Of a stretch of DNA of 6,945 nt, positions 1 through 6,780 are shown piece by piece (position 1 is the first letter of the stretch; every line of letters starts with the position of its first letter). Position numbers and translations under genes: made by a program. This DNA comes from Corallincola sp. (GTDB lineage Bacteria > Pseudomonadota > Gammaproteobacteria > Enterobacterales > Neiellaceae), in NCBI GenBank assembly GCA_017998495.1, contig JAGOCY010000073.1, positions 1-6,945 of the forward strand, read 5' to 3'. Under the pieces are notes generated by a model. It was not told where the DNA came from, searched no databases, and was given only the letters and a program-made list of their open reading frames with translations.

Positions 1-235
1 CGATAATGGTGAGCGCTTCACCACCTACGCCATCGCTGGCGAACGTGGCAGCCGCATCATCTCGGTCAACGGCGCCGCCGCCCACAAGGCTGGCGTTGGC
101 CACCGCGTGATCATCTGCGCCTATGTCGGCCTGTCAGCCGCCGAGGCCCAAGTGTTCAAGCCCAGCCTGGTTTACTGCGATGCTGGCAACAACATCGTGC
201 GCACCAGCAAGGCGATTCCGGTGCAGGTGGCCTGA
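1..235 (+). CDS. panD: Aspartate 1-decarboxylase PanD, C-terminal part (5' end outside window)
   Basis: PanD makes beta-alanine from L-aspartate for pantothenate and CoA synthesis, using a pyruvoyl group formed by self-cleavage. The reading frame enters at base 2 and gives 77 residues up to a TGA at 233-235. The text [10 protein letters not shown], then [16 protein letters not shown], then the C-terminus KAIPVQVA lines up without gaps with E. coli PanD from about residue 50 to its end at 126. On that alignment the arginine in GER(F) equals active-site Arg54 and the tyrosine in TTY equals Tyr58. The Gly-Ser self-cleavage site and the N-terminal 49 or so residues lie left of the window, so whether it matures cannot be judged. 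The gene is presumably last in its transcript, because a strong terminator follows 16 bases after the stop. Identification is very secure. Confidence 0.96.
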   Translation, partial: DNGERFTTYAIAGERGSRIISVNGAAAHKAGVGHRVIICAYVGLSAAEAQVFKPSLVYCDAGNNIVRTSKAIPVQVA

Positions 236-251
236 CCCCTGTCCCACCCAC

Positions 252-280
252 AAAAAACCCGGCTCAAGGCCGGGTTTTTT
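252..280. terminator. Bidirectional intrinsic terminator between panD and madA
   Basis: A perfect 6-bp GC stem (CCCGGC at 258-263, GCCGGG at 269-274) with a 5-base loop is flanked by AAAAAA on the left and TTTTTT on the right. It therefore reads as hairpin plus U-tract on both strands, serving panD from the left and madA from the right. Counting the A/T flanks, the pairing extends to 12 bp. The stop codon of madA (264-266) lies inside the loop. Confidence 0.93.
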
Positions 281-1193
281 GTTCGCCATCAGGCTGGCCG
301 CTGCCGGTCACCCGCACCTGATAGTTGCCCGAGAACAGCCACAGACCACCGTCACTGCCCACTATCGATACCTGGGCAGGCACCAGCCCACCGCCAGAAC
401 GCAGCACCTTGATCAAGGGCACTCCCACTTCACCGCGCTGCACCCGGGCCAACGGCTCCCCCAGCAGCGGCGCCTCCATCCAGATCTGCCCCTGCTCCAG
501 GCGGATATCCACCAGCAGGTCGGCGCTGCGAGCCAGCAGCCAGATCAGGCCATAACCGGTCAGGGTCGCCAGGGTAAAGGCGGAACCGGCAAACAGCCCG
601 TGGCTGTCGCCGGCAACGGCAGGGGCCCGCAGCTCCAATCGCCCGGCGGTGTAACCGTTGACGCGCAGACAGAGCGGCAAAGCGAGTGGATTGGTGGCCA
701 GCAGATGGGCCTCCAGATCCTGACACCACTGCTGATGACGCTCCATCGAGGTCAGCGGCGGCAGTACCTTGATCATCTGCTGGTGCTGGATGCGCCCGAA
801 GTGGGTCGGCTCGTCGCCGACCGGCTCATAGCCAAGGCTGGCAAAGAATGGGATGGATTGGGCCCGGGCGCTCATCACGATACGCTTGACTCCCAGCTCA
901 CGGGCCTGAGCCTCCAGCGCTTCGATCAGGCGGGTACCCAGGCCTACCCCTCGGCGGTCTGGGTCTACCGCCACATGGCGGATCTGGGCTTCATCGGCCG
1001 ACAGCTGATAGAGCCGGCCCACCGCGCAGGTGCGGCCATTCTCATCGATGAGCATGCGGTGATGGGCGTAGGGCTCAAACTCATCGCGTTCCGAGCCTTC
1101 GGGGCGGCCCTGCGGCTTACGCAGGATCGACCAGCGGAAGCTGTAGTATTGTTGCCACTCGGCATCAGTTTTAGGGATGAGCAGACGATACAT
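264..1193 (-). CDS. madA: GNAT acetyltransferase/hot-dog fusion of the YiiD family (malonyl-ACP decarboxylase MadA)
   Basis: A 309-residue protein with two domains. Residues about 1-145 are a GNAT fold, with the acetyl-CoA pyrophosphate loop RRGVGLG at 80-86 after the strand IRHVAVDP. Residues about 150-298 are the YiiD C-terminal hot-dog domain, with the conserved helix LFAGSAFTLATLTGYGLIWL around 200-219. Opening text such as QYYSFRWSILRKP and EGSERDEFE closely follows E. coli YiiD. That protein was reported as a malonyl-ACP decarboxylase (MadA) that supplies acetyl-ACP and lets fatty acid synthesis start without FabH; the hot-dog domain carries the activity. Assigning that function here is by family. 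I chose ATG at 1191-1193 because it matches the family start. The frame stays open much further upstream, but that stretch runs antisense to the methyltransferase gene. No strong Shine-Dalgarno is visible. The gene is divergent from the methyltransferase and convergent with panD. Confidence 0.9.
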   Translation of the reverse strand: MYRLLIPKTDAEWQQYYSFRWSILRKPQGRPEGSERDEFEPYAHHRMLIDENGRTCAVGRLYQLSADEAQIRHVAVDPDRRGVGLGTRLIEALEAQARELGVKRIVMSARAQSIPFFASLGYEPVGDEPTHFGRIQHQQMIKVLPPLTSMERHQQWCQDLEAHLLATNPLALPLCLRVNGYTAGRLELRAPAVAGDSHGLFAGSAFTLATLTGYGLIWLLARSADLLVDIRLEQGQIWMEAPLLGEPLARVQRGEVGVPLIKVLRSGGGLVPAQVSIVGSDGGLWLFSGNYQVRVTGSGQPDGEQKTRP

Positions 1194-1215
1194 GGTGCAT
1201 TCACTACCGCAGGGC

Positions 1216-1228
1216 GGCCGTCTCGGCC
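1216..1228. repeat. Small inverted repeat in the madA/methyltransferase divergent spacer
   Basis: GGCCG-TCT-CGGCC is a perfect 5-bp dyad with a 3-base centre, in the 63-bp spacer between two divergent genes. Its position would suit an operator, but GC-rich dyads this short also occur by chance. No other regulatory signature accompanies it. Confidence 0.25.
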
Positions 1229-1240
1229 ATGGCTGCCACC

Positions 1241-1268
1241 AGTGTGAGGATCTGACGTGACCCGTCAA
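1241..1268 (-). promoter_or_regulatory. Candidate sigma-70 promoter for madA
   Basis: On the minus strand a -35-like TTGACG (1268-1263) is followed after 16 bases by CACACT (1246-1241) as a weak -10, about 50 bases before the madA start. The -35 is good but the -10 matches only three of six consensus positions. It overlaps the start of the methyltransferase gene on the other strand, which would link expression of the two. Confidence 0.28.
1245..1250 (+). promoter_or_regulatory. Shine-Dalgarno that fixes the GTG start of the methyltransferase
   Basis: TGAGGA lies six bases before a GTG at 1257-1259. No in-frame ATG nearby has a comparable ribosome binding site, so the GTG is taken as the start codon. 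Confidence 0.75.
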
Positions 1269-1946
1269 CTGCCGATTACCGTCGACGGTGAGGAAAACCA
1301 GCTGCTGGCCCTGCGGTGTCACGACGGCGAGCGGCTGGCGGTATGGCAAAACAGCCGCTATCGCTGGCTGGAACGCAACGGCATCCTGCAAAGCGCCGTC
1401 GATCGCCGCTATCCGCAACGGCCGCTGCTGCCCCACCAGCACAGCCTGCTGTGCGCCGCCCAGGCCGGCGGGCTGCGCATCGAACGGGTGCTGGAACTGG
1501 GGCTGGGCGGTGGCACTACCCTGAACTACCTCAGCCAGCACCACCTGCTCAGCCGCTATACCCTGATTGAACGCAGTAGCAACGTGATCCAGCTGTTTCG
1601 CGACCACTTTGCCCGCGACCATCACCACCAGATCCTGGAGGGGGATGCCGCCGATCTGCTGCCGCTGCAACCTCAGGATCATGATCTGCTGATCATCGAC
1701 ATCGGCATCGATCTCGGCCTGCCACCGCTGCTGCGCGAGCCTGAGCTGTGGCCCACCGCCATGGCCCGGCTACGTCCGGGCGGACGGCTGGTGGTCAATC
1801 TGCTGCCCGCCGATCAGGGCGAACTGGACCGCCTGCTCAGCCTGTTCTACCGAACCACCGGCCTGATCCCGCAGCTGGAAGGCGTCAAGGGCTACGCGAA
1901 CGTGATCCTGAGCGCAACCCGCGGCAGCGATGCCAGCCCGCCTTAA
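1257..1946 (+). CDS. Spermidine-synthase-like SAM-dependent methyltransferase fold protein
   Basis: A 229-residue protein with a class I Rossmann methyltransferase core. Motif I is VLELGLGGGTTLNYL at 78-92 and the acidic residue ending strand 2 is E105 in YTLIERS. GDAADLL follows at 129-135, LLIIDIGID at 144-152, and RLRPGGRLVV at 171-180. An N-terminal segment, NGILQSAVDRRYP (41-53), resembles the beta-hairpin that precedes the fold in spermidine synthases. The putrescine-site pattern D-S/T-T-D-P of true SpeE is replaced by DIGID, and motif I is GLGGGTT rather than GGGDGG. A polyamine synthase activity is therefore unlikely and the substrate is unknown. The start is GTG, supported by a Shine-Dalgarno. 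It lies 54 bases before cheV on the same strand, so co-transcription is possible, but nothing in the sequence ties it to chemotaxis. Confidence 0.82.
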   Translation: MTRQLPITVDGEENQLLALRCHDGERLAVWQNSRYRWLERNGILQSAVDRRYPQRPLLPHQHSLLCAAQAGGLRIERVLELGLGGGTTLNYLSQHHLLSRYTLIERSSNVIQLFRDHFARDHHHQILEGDAADLLPLQPQDHDLLIIDIGIDLGLPPLLREPELWPTAMARLRPGGRLVVNLLPADQGELDRLLSLFYRTTGLIPQLEGVKGYANVILSATRGSDASPP

Positions 1947-1969
1947 CTACTGCGGCGTCCGGTCGATTA
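1943..1969 (+). promoter_or_regulatory. Candidate sigma-28 (FliA) promoter for cheV
   Basis: TTAA (1943-1946), a 15-base spacer and GTCGATTA (1962-1969) resemble the flagellar consensus TAAA-N15-GCCGATAA, with 3 of 4 and 6 of 8 matches. It would start transcription around 1976, about 25 bases before the first cheV start codon. The -35 half overlaps the TAA stop of the upstream gene. The match is partial; the idea is supported mainly by its position ahead of a chemotaxis gene. Confidence 0.33.
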
Positions 1970-2000
1970 TGCTTTTGGCCATCGCTGAACGATCGCAGTT

Positions 2001-2891
2001 ATGGGTGCCACCACCATGCAACAGGACAATAACCGCCAGGGGATGCTGCTGTTCCACCTCATGGGGCCACAGCGCTTTGCGATTGCCACCCTCAAGGTGC
2101 GCGAAATCGTCCCCATGCAGAACCTGACTCAGCTGCCCCACAGCCATGGTGCCGTGCTGGGAGCGGCCACCCTGCGCGGCGAAACCCTGGCCGTGGTCGA
2201 TCTGGCGCGAGCCATAGGTTATCCGGCGCCAACCGCCGAAGAGCGCAAGCAGTGCCACATCATCATCACCGAGTTCAGCCGCCGCAAAACCGGCTTTGTG
2301 GTGCGCAGCATCGACCGTATCCACGAAGTGGATTGGCGCGAGATCGCCCCACCGCCGCGCAGTCTGGGCCGCAACGCCTACATCACCGGGGTACTACGCA
2401 TCAACGAACATCTGGTCGAGATCATCGATATCGAACGGGTACTGGAGGAGATCGAACCGCAGAAGGCCCGTGGCCAACTGGTAGTCGATGAGCAGCTGCG
2501 CGAGGCTCTGGCCCGCAAGGGGGTGATGCTGGTTGACGATTCGCGGGTAGCACGCAAGCAGATCGCCAGTGCCCTCGACGCCCACAAAGTGCCCTATTTC
2601 ATGGCCAATGATGGTGAGGAGGCGCTGCACTTCCTCGAGCAGATGGCCAACGAAGGCTCGCCCATCGGCATCATCGTCAGCGATATTGAGATGCCGCGCA
2701 TGGACGGTTACCACCTGACCGAGGCGGTACGTCGCGATCCCAAACTGCGCGGCGCCTACATCATTCTTCATACCTCGCTGTCGAGCCAGATCAGCCTTGA
2801 TCGGGCCCAGGAGATCGGTGCCAACGAAGCACTGACCAAGTTTGAGGCAGATGAGCTGCTGACCGCCATCATTCGTGGCGCCTCCCGCTAG
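2001..2891 (+). CDS. cheV: Chemotaxis coupling/response regulator protein CheV
   Basis: A 296-residue two-domain protein. Residues about 12-155 form a CheW-like domain (FAIATLKVREIVPM at 26-39, TLRGETLAVVDLARAIG at 57-73, ITGVLRINEHLVEIIDIERVL at 128-148). This domain couples chemoreceptors to the kinase CheA. Residues about 173-296 form a receiver domain with the acidic pair D179-D180, phospho-acceptor D228 in SDIEMPRMDG, T258 or S259 in the switch position, and K280 in LTKF. All catalytic positions are present, so it should accept phosphate from CheA-P, probably for adaptation or as a phosphate sink. Length is typical for CheV. The start is uncertain: ATG at 2001 or ATG at 2016, neither with a clear Shine-Dalgarno. 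No other chemotaxis gene is in the window, so it is an orphan, as cheV often is. Confidence 0.93.
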   Translation: MGATTMQQDNNRQGMLLFHLMGPQRFAIATLKVREIVPMQNLTQLPHSHGAVLGAATLRGETLAVVDLARAIGYPAPTAEERKQCHIIITEFSRRKTGFVVRSIDRIHEVDWREIAPPPRSLGRNAYITGVLRINEHLVEIIDIERVLEEIEPQKARGQLVVDEQLREALARKGVMLVDDSRVARKQIASALDAHKVPYFMANDGEEALHFLEQMANEGSPIGIIVSDIEMPRMDGYHLTEAVRRDPKLRGAYIILHTSLSSQISLDRAQEIGANEALTKFEADELLTAIIRGASR

Positions 2892-2932
2892 CAGTAGCGC
2901 ACAGTCGCAATCAGCGATCTCTCACAACCATG

Positions 2933-2960
2933 CCAGACTGGCCCCCTTGGGGCCAGCTGG
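2933..2960. terminator. Strong hairpin downstream of cheV, possible terminator without a U-tract
   Basis: CCAG (2933-2936) and CTGGCCCC (2938-2945) pair with GGGGCCAG (2949-2956) and CTGG (2957-2960). This gives a 12-bp stem with one bulged A at 2937 and a 3-base loop. It lies 41 bases after the cheV stop. There is no run of T on either side, so intrinsic termination is doubtful. It could instead stabilise the cheV mRNA end or attenuate read-through into the next gene. Confidence 0.4.
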
Positions 2961-3007
2961 GGTTGGCGCTAAAGTAGCCGCGCGCAATGGACCTTGCGCG
3001 TACCGAA

Positions 3008-3015
3008 AAGAGGGA
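3008..3015 (+). promoter_or_regulatory. Shine-Dalgarno that fixes the start of the small membrane protein
   Basis: AAGAGGGA is followed after seven bases by ATG at 3023-3025. The more upstream ATG at 2987 in the same frame has no such site, which favours the shorter 136-residue product. Confidence 0.65.
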
Positions 3016-3022
3016 TCTACCG

Positions 3023-3433
3023 ATGACCAGCACCGCTATTGATGCCAGCGCCATTGTCGCCAGCCAGGCGGATTCAATCGCTCCCGCCATCGCCCGCCGT
3101 CACCAGCCCCTGCCGCTCAGCGCTGGCGTTCAGCGACGCATCGCTTTTGCAAGCGGCCTGCTGCCGTTGGCCGGGCCATTGCTGCTGTGGCTGGCCAGCG
3201 CCCGGCGCTGGCCACGGCTGTCACGCCCGGCATTTCAGCTGCTCTGTTTCCAATTAACCATGCTGTGCGCCGCCATCGGCGTCTGGTTTGTGCCGGTCGC
3301 CGGGCCGCTGGCCGCTGGCGGTTTGCTGCAGCTGATGATGTTGCTGACGCTGCGCGGCTGGTGCCGCGCCGGCCGGCCGCAACGCTACCCTTTTGTGCTC
3401 GCCTGGCGCTGGCGCCCGCAGCTACCGGCCTGA
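3023..3433 (+). CDS. Small three-helix membrane protein, DUF4870-like
   Basis: A 136-residue protein of unknown function. A polar N-terminus of about 38 residues precedes three hydrophobic segments at about 40-59, 70-90 and 92-113, then a short basic tail. GPLLLWLAS at 51-59, the FQLLCFQLT segment at 71-79 and RYPF at 121-124 recall the DUF4870 (Tic20-like) pattern of inner-membrane proteins, where a conserved NFQ-like motif and a terminal RYPF occur in the same order. That family assignment is by eye and moderate. No catalytic residues are evident. It follows cheV by 131 bases with a hairpin between, so it may have its own promoter, though none is clear. Its stop lies three bases from the stop of the convergent dtd. 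Confidence 0.68.
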   Translation: MTSTAIDASAIVASQADSIAPAIARRHQPLPLSAGVQRRIAFASGLLPLAGPLLLWLASARRWPRLSRPAFQLLCFQLTMLCAAIGVWFVPVAGPLAAGGLLQLMMLLTLRGWCRAGRPQRYPFVLAWRWRPQLPA

Positions 3434-3436
3434 GTG

Positions 3437-3874
3437 TCACTGACGCAGGGTCAGCGTCACCGGCCCGTCGTTGATCAGATGTACCTGCATATCGGCGCGG
3501 AAACGCCCGGTAGCCACCGTCACCCCCTGTGCCGCCAGAGCCGCGACAAAGGCCAGATAGAGGCACTCACCAGTCTGCGGATCGGCCGCATCGGAAAAAC
3601 TTGGCCGCAGCCCCTTGCGGGTATCGGCCACCAGGGTGAACTGCGACACCACCAGGGCACTGCCGCCAATATCGCGTAACGACAGGTTCATTTTGTCATC
3701 GCTATCGCTGAAGATGCGGTAACCAGCCACGCGCTCGGCCAGCCGCTTGGCCTTACTGTCATCGTCGCCCCGCTCCACCCCCAGTAACACCAACAGCCCC
3801 TGGTCGATGGCGCCTACGGTCTCCCCCGCGACCTCAACATGAGCGCAGCGCACCCGTTGCAACAACGCGATCAC
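3437..3874 (-). CDS. dtd: D-aminoacyl-tRNA deacylase Dtd
   Basis: Dtd hydrolyses D-amino acids (and glycine from mischarged tRNA-Ala) off tRNA in the cytoplasm, which protects translation. The 145-residue length is the family norm. The N-terminus [15 protein letters not shown], the active-site motif SQFTLVAD (77-84) and the cross-subunit motif NDGPVT (135-140, containing the Gly-Pro that reads chirality) are all intact. The start is GTG at 3872-3874, overlapping the TGA of yihY as GTGA, with GAGGAG (3883-3888 on the complement) eight bases upstream. That overlap implies translational coupling. The neighbour order yihY-dtd is the same as in E. coli. No terminator is visible after the gene. Confidence 0.97.
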   Translation of the reverse strand: MIALLQRVRCAHVEVAGETVGAIDQGLLVLLGVERGDDDSKAKRLAERVAGYRIFSDSDDKMNLSLRDIGGSALVVSQFTLVADTRKGLRPSFSDAADPQTGECLYLAFVAALAAQGVTVATGRFRADMQVHLINDGPVTLTLRQ

Positions 3875-4767
3875 GGCCGGGTCTCCTCGTCACCATCAGC
3901 CACTGTTTCCGCTGCTGGTCTGGGGCGAATATCACCCAAAGTAGCCGTAAGCAGCGCACCACTCAGCACAATCAGCCAAGCTAGGTAGATCCAGACAAAG
4001 AGGATGGGAATGGTGGCCAGGGCGCCGTAGATCGCCTCATAGGAGGGAAACTGGGTGATGTAGTAGGCAAAGCCTTTTTTGCTGGCTTCAAACAGTAACG
4101 CCGCCACCAGCGCTCCCCACAGCGCATGGTGATAGCGCACCCGCACGTTAGGCACCACGGTGTAGAGAATGAAAAACGCCGCGACCGACAACACAAATGG
4201 CAGCACCCGCAGCAACTGCAGCGACAGCGATGACAGCACTTCACCAGCCTGAGCCCCTTGAGCCAGCAGATAGCTGGTCAGCACCAGACTGGAGCCGGTG
4301 AGTAATGGCCCCAAGGTCAGCACCATCCAATAGACCGGGAAAGAGGCGAGAAAGCGGCGGCGTTTGGGCACTCGCCACAAGTGGTTGAGGGTGACATCGA
4401 TATTGGAGATAAGCAGCAAGGCCACCACAATCAGTGAGATCACACCAACCGTGGTCATGCGGTTAGCGTTACTGACAAAACCCAACAGGTACTGATGCAC
4501 GGTGTCACCGGCAGTAGGCACCAGATTGGTAAAAATGAACGCTTCCAGCAGTGCCTTGCCTTCAGCAAACACCGGGAAGGCAGAGAGCAAACCAAAAGCC
4601 ACGGCCACCAGCGGTACCAGCGACAACAAGGTGATGTAGGCCAGGTAACCGGCGGTGACCGTGACCTTATCCTGATGCCAGCGCTGCCACAGCTGTGGCA
4701 GCAACTCGGCGAGCAGCGCCCTGACGGGCGCTAGCTGTAATTGAAGCAGCGCGATCAATTTCCCCAC
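3871..4767 (-). CDS. yihY: YihY/BrkB-family inner membrane protein
   Basis: A 298-residue integral membrane protein with about six hydrophobic segments (roughly 41-63, 107-126, 144-168, 186-206, 214-232, 247-274). Family hallmarks seen are [16 protein letters not shown] (38-53), [12 protein letters not shown] (126-137), [14 protein letters not shown] (206-219) and the [20 protein letters not shown] stretch at 245-264. The family was once called ribonuclease BN, an assignment later shown to be wrong (RNase BN is ElaC/RNase Z). Its true role is not established. I placed the start at a GTG (4765-4767) because GGAGG lies six bases before it. An upstream GTG at 4831-4833 would overlap typA by 29 bases and lacks such a site. 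The acidic, proline-rich tail after residue 280 is probably cytoplasmic. Gap to typA is 37 bases with no terminator, so one operon typA-yihY-dtd is likely. Confidence 0.93.
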   Translation of the reverse strand: MGKLIALLQLQLAPVRALLAELLPQLWQRWHQDKVTVTAGYLAYITLLSLVPLVAVAFGLLSAFPVFAEGKALLEAFIFTNLVPTAGDTVHQYLLGFVSNANRMTTVGVISLIVVALLLISNIDVTLNHLWRVPKRRRFLASFPVYWMVLTLGPLLTGSSLVLTSYLLAQGAQAGEVLSSLSLQLLRVLPFVLSVAAFFILYTVVPNVRVRYHHALWGALVAALLFEASKKGFAYYITQFPSYEAIYGALATIPILFVWIYLAWLIVLSGALLTATLGDIRPRPAAETVADGDEETRP

Positions 4768-4773
4768 GGCGGG

Positions 4774-4778
4774 CCTCC
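4774..4778 (-). promoter_or_regulatory. Shine-Dalgarno that fixes the yihY start
   Basis: The minus strand reads GGAGG here, six bases before GTG at 4767-4765. It is the only good ribosome binding site near the 5' end of this frame. Confidence 0.75.
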
Positions 4779-4804
4779 ATTGCACCGCGCTGCGACCTCG
4801 GGGG

Positions 4805-6628
4805 TTATTCGCTCTCTGACTGACGACCAGCACGACGACGGTCGGACTCGGTCAACAGCTTCTTGCGCACCCGGATGCTCTGCGGCGTGATCTCAACCAA
4901 TTCATCATCATCGATGAATTCCATCGCCTGTTCCAGCGACAGGCGGATGGGCGGGGTCAGCAGAATATTCTCATCGGTACCAGCGGCACGGATGTTGGTC
5001 AGCTGCTTGCCCTTCAGGCAGTTCACGGTCAGGTCGTTGTCACGGTTATGAATACCGATCACCTGGCCTTCATAAACTTCAACGTTGGCCGGAATCAGCA
5101 TGCGGCCGCGCTCCTGCAGGTTGAACAGGGCATAGCCCAGTGCCTTGCCGGTAGCGTTGGAAATCAGCACGCCATTCTTGCGCTGGCCGATACGCCCTTC
5201 CTTGGCCACGTCATAGTGGCTGAAGGTGTGATAGAGCAGGCCGGTGCCCGAAGTCAGACTCATGAAATCGGTCTGGAAGCCGATGAGACCACGGCTAGGG
5301 ATGATGTAGTCGAGGCGCACCCGACCTTTGCCATCCGGCACCATGTTCTGCAGGTCGCCACGACGCAGCCCCATGGCTTCCATAGCGGCGCCTTGGTGTT
5401 GCTCTTCAACATCGACGGTCACCGTCTCATAGGGCTCCTGCTTGACCCCGTCGACCACCTTGGTGATCACCTCGGGGCGCGATACGGCCAGCTCGTAACC
5501 CTCGCGGCGCATGTTCTCGATGAGGATACCAAGGTGCAGTTCGCCGCGGCCGGAGACGCGGAACTTGTCCGGATCTTCGCCATCTTCAACGCGCAGGGCG
5601 ACGTTGTGTTTGAGCTCCTGCTGCAGCCGCTCATGGATCTGGCGCGAGGTGACGAACTTGCCCTCACGGCCACAGAACGGCGAGGTATTGACCTGGAAGG
5701 TCATGGTCACGGTCGGTTCATCCACCGCCAGCGGCGTCATCGCCTCCGGGGTATTGAGATCGCAGATGGTATCTGAGATGAACAGGTCACCAAGGCCGGA
5801 GATGGCAATGATGTCACCTGCTTCTGCCTCTTCCGCCTGAGTGCGCTCCAGACCAAGATAGGTCAGCACCTGGCCGATCCGACCCTGACGGCTTTTGCCG
5901 TCAGCACCGATCACCACCACCGGCTGGTTCACCTTGACCTTGCCACGGTTGATGCGGCCGATGCCGATGACGCCAACATAGCTGTTGTAGTCGAGCTGCG
6001 AAATCTGCATCTGGAAGGCGCCATCCGGGTTAGCCGCCGGCGGCGCCACCTTCTCAATCACCGTCTCAAACAGCGCCGACATATCATCGCCCGGGTTATG
6101 CCAGTCGAGAGTGGCAAAGCCCTGCAGCGCCGAGGTGTAAACGATCGGGAAATCCAGCTGGTCATCGTTAGCGCCCAGATTGTCAAACAGGTCAAACACC
6201 TGGTCCACAACCCAATCCGGACGGGCGCCGGGACGGTCGATCTTGTTGACCACGACAATCGGCTTGAGGCCGCGAGCAAAGGCTTTCTGGGTGACAAAGC
6301 GGGTCTGCGGCATGGGGCCGTCGACCGCGTCCACCAGCAGCAGCACTGAGTCGGCCATTGACATCACGCGCTCAACTTCACCGCCGAAGTCAGCGTGGCC
6401 GGGGGTGTCGATGATGTTGATGCGGTAATCGCGCCAGTTAATCGCGGTGTTCTTGGCCAGAATGGTGATGCCACGCTCCTTTTCCAGAGCGTTGGAATCC
6501 ATGACCCGTTCAGTCGCTTCGCCGCGCTGTGCCAGCGTACCGGACTGCTGCAGCAGCTTGTCGACGAGGGTGGTTTTGCCATGATCGACGTGAGCGATAA
6601 TGGCGATATTACGGATCTTCTCCAGCAT
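4805..6628 (-). CDS. typA: Ribosome-associated translational GTPase TypA/BipA
   Basis: TypA is an EF-G/LepA-like GTPase that binds the ribosome and supports 50S assembly and growth under stress such as cold. From the chosen ATG (6626-6628) it is 607 residues, the same as E. coli TypA. The GTPase motifs are complete: G1 AHVDHGKTT (12-20), G2 ERGITI (51-56), G3 DTPGH (74-78), G4 NKID (128-131) and G5 TSA (165-167). The beta-barrel and EF-G-like domains follow, then the family's own C-terminal domain with [13 protein letters not shown] text (here [14 protein letters not shown]). The frame stays open 20 codons further upstream, but [20 protein letters not shown] is the family start. It is divergent from the gene beyond the right edge, predicted to be glnA, as in E. 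coli. Confidence 0.98.
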   Translation of the reverse strand: MLEKIRNIAIIAHVDHGKTTLVDKLLQQSGTLAQRGEATERVMDSNALEKERGITILAKNTAINWRDYRINIIDTPGHADFGGEVERVMSMADSVLLLVDAVDGPMPQTRFVTQKAFARGLKPIVVVNKIDRPGARPDWVVDQVFDLFDNLGANDDQLDFPIVYTSALQGFATLDWHNPGDDMSALFETVIEKVAPPAANPDGAFQMQISQLDYNSYVGVIGIGRINRGKVKVNQPVVVIGADGKSRQGRIGQVLTYLGLERTQAEEAEAGDIIAISGLGDLFISDTICDLNTPEAMTPLAVDEPTVTMTFQVNTSPFCGREGKFVTSRQIHERLQQELKHNVALRVEDGEDPDKFRVSGRGELHLGILIENMRREGYELAVSRPEVITKVVDGVKQEPYETVTVDVEEQHQGAAMEAMGLRRGDLQNMVPDGKGRVRLDYIIPSRGLIGFQTDFMSLTSGTGLLYHTFSHYDVAKEGRIGQRKNGVLISNATGKALGYALFNLQERGRMLIPANVEVYEGQVIGIHNRDNDLTVNCLKGKQLTNIRAAGTDENILLTPPIRLSLEQAMEFIDDDELVEITPQSIRVRKKLLTESDRRRAGRQSESE

Positions 6629-6665
6629 GAACGGGGCGCCTTTGGCGGTTATAAAATCGGCGCGC

Positions 6666-6694
6666 ATTGTAGCTTGGCCGCTGCCCACAAAATA
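6666..6694 (-). promoter_or_regulatory. Candidate sigma-70 promoter for typA
   Basis: The minus strand has TACAAT at 6671-6666, a good -10, about 38 bases before the typA ATG. The -35 region around 6694-6689 reads TATTTT, a weak match with a 17-base spacer. An activator could compensate; CRP- and NtrC-like sequences overlap or lie just upstream. Confidence 0.38.
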
Positions 6695-6699
6695 GTGCT
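6683..6699. promoter_or_regulatory. Weak NtrC-like site near the typA promoter
   Basis: GCCCACAAAATAGTGCT matches the NtrC consensus TGCACCAAAATAGTGCA at 12 of 17 positions. The right half is almost perfect and the left half poor. It overlaps the candidate typA -35, and lies about 215 bases upstream of the predicted glnA start of transcription. Confidence 0.28.
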
Positions 6700-6714
6700 G
6701 CGACGATCACATTT
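6693..6714. promoter_or_regulatory. Candidate CRP site (one strong half)
   Basis: The right half GATCACATTT (6705-6714) is identical to the ideal CRP half-site. The left half, TAGTGCTG in place of AAATGTGA, keeps little. E. coli glnA has a CRP-dependent upstream promoter (glnAp1), so a CRP site here is plausible, but I cannot see a convincing -10 for such a promoter. Confidence 0.32.
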
Positions 6715-6780
6715 CGTCCATGCTAAAGTCGCTAGGCTGGCGCCGCGAAGCCGGTGGCTGTGAGCAATGCATCACCTTTG

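Noticed and set aside
123..1247. Long plus-strand open frame of 374 codons across panD and madA
   Set aside because: It runs antisense to the clearly homologous madA and out of frame with panD, and its Gln/Pro/Arg-rich text resembles no family. It is a GC-rich shadow.
1194..1682. N-terminal extension of the madA frame by 163 codons
   Set aside because: The extension is antisense to the methyltransferase, low in family resemblance, and the YiiD family begins at MYRLLIPKT.
2987..3022. Longer start for the DUF4870-like protein
   Set aside because: The ATG at 2987 has no Shine-Dalgarno, while ATG 3023 has AAGAGGGA at good spacing.
3441..3463. TGACGC/GCGTCA inverted repeat at the end of dtd as a terminator
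   Set aside because: The stem is short with a sizeable loop, is within coding sequence (LTLRQ) and has no U-tract.
4768..4833. Upstream GTG start for yihY overlapping typA
   Set aside because: It lacks a ribosome binding site, and the GTG at 4767 has GGAGG six bases before it and gives a normal family length.
5048..5776. Plus-strand open frame of 242 codons inside typA
   Set aside because: Fully antisense to a conserved gene, no ribosome binding site or known domain seen; a mirror of typA codon bias.
6629..6688. Twenty-codon upstream extension of typA
   Set aside because: The family start is [11 protein letters not shown], giving 607 residues. The extension would cover the candidate -10 TACAAT.
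6395..6763. Plus-strand open frame crossing the typA start into the spacer
   Set aside because: Mostly antisense to typA, and its spacer portion overlaps regulatory sequences. No family resemblance.
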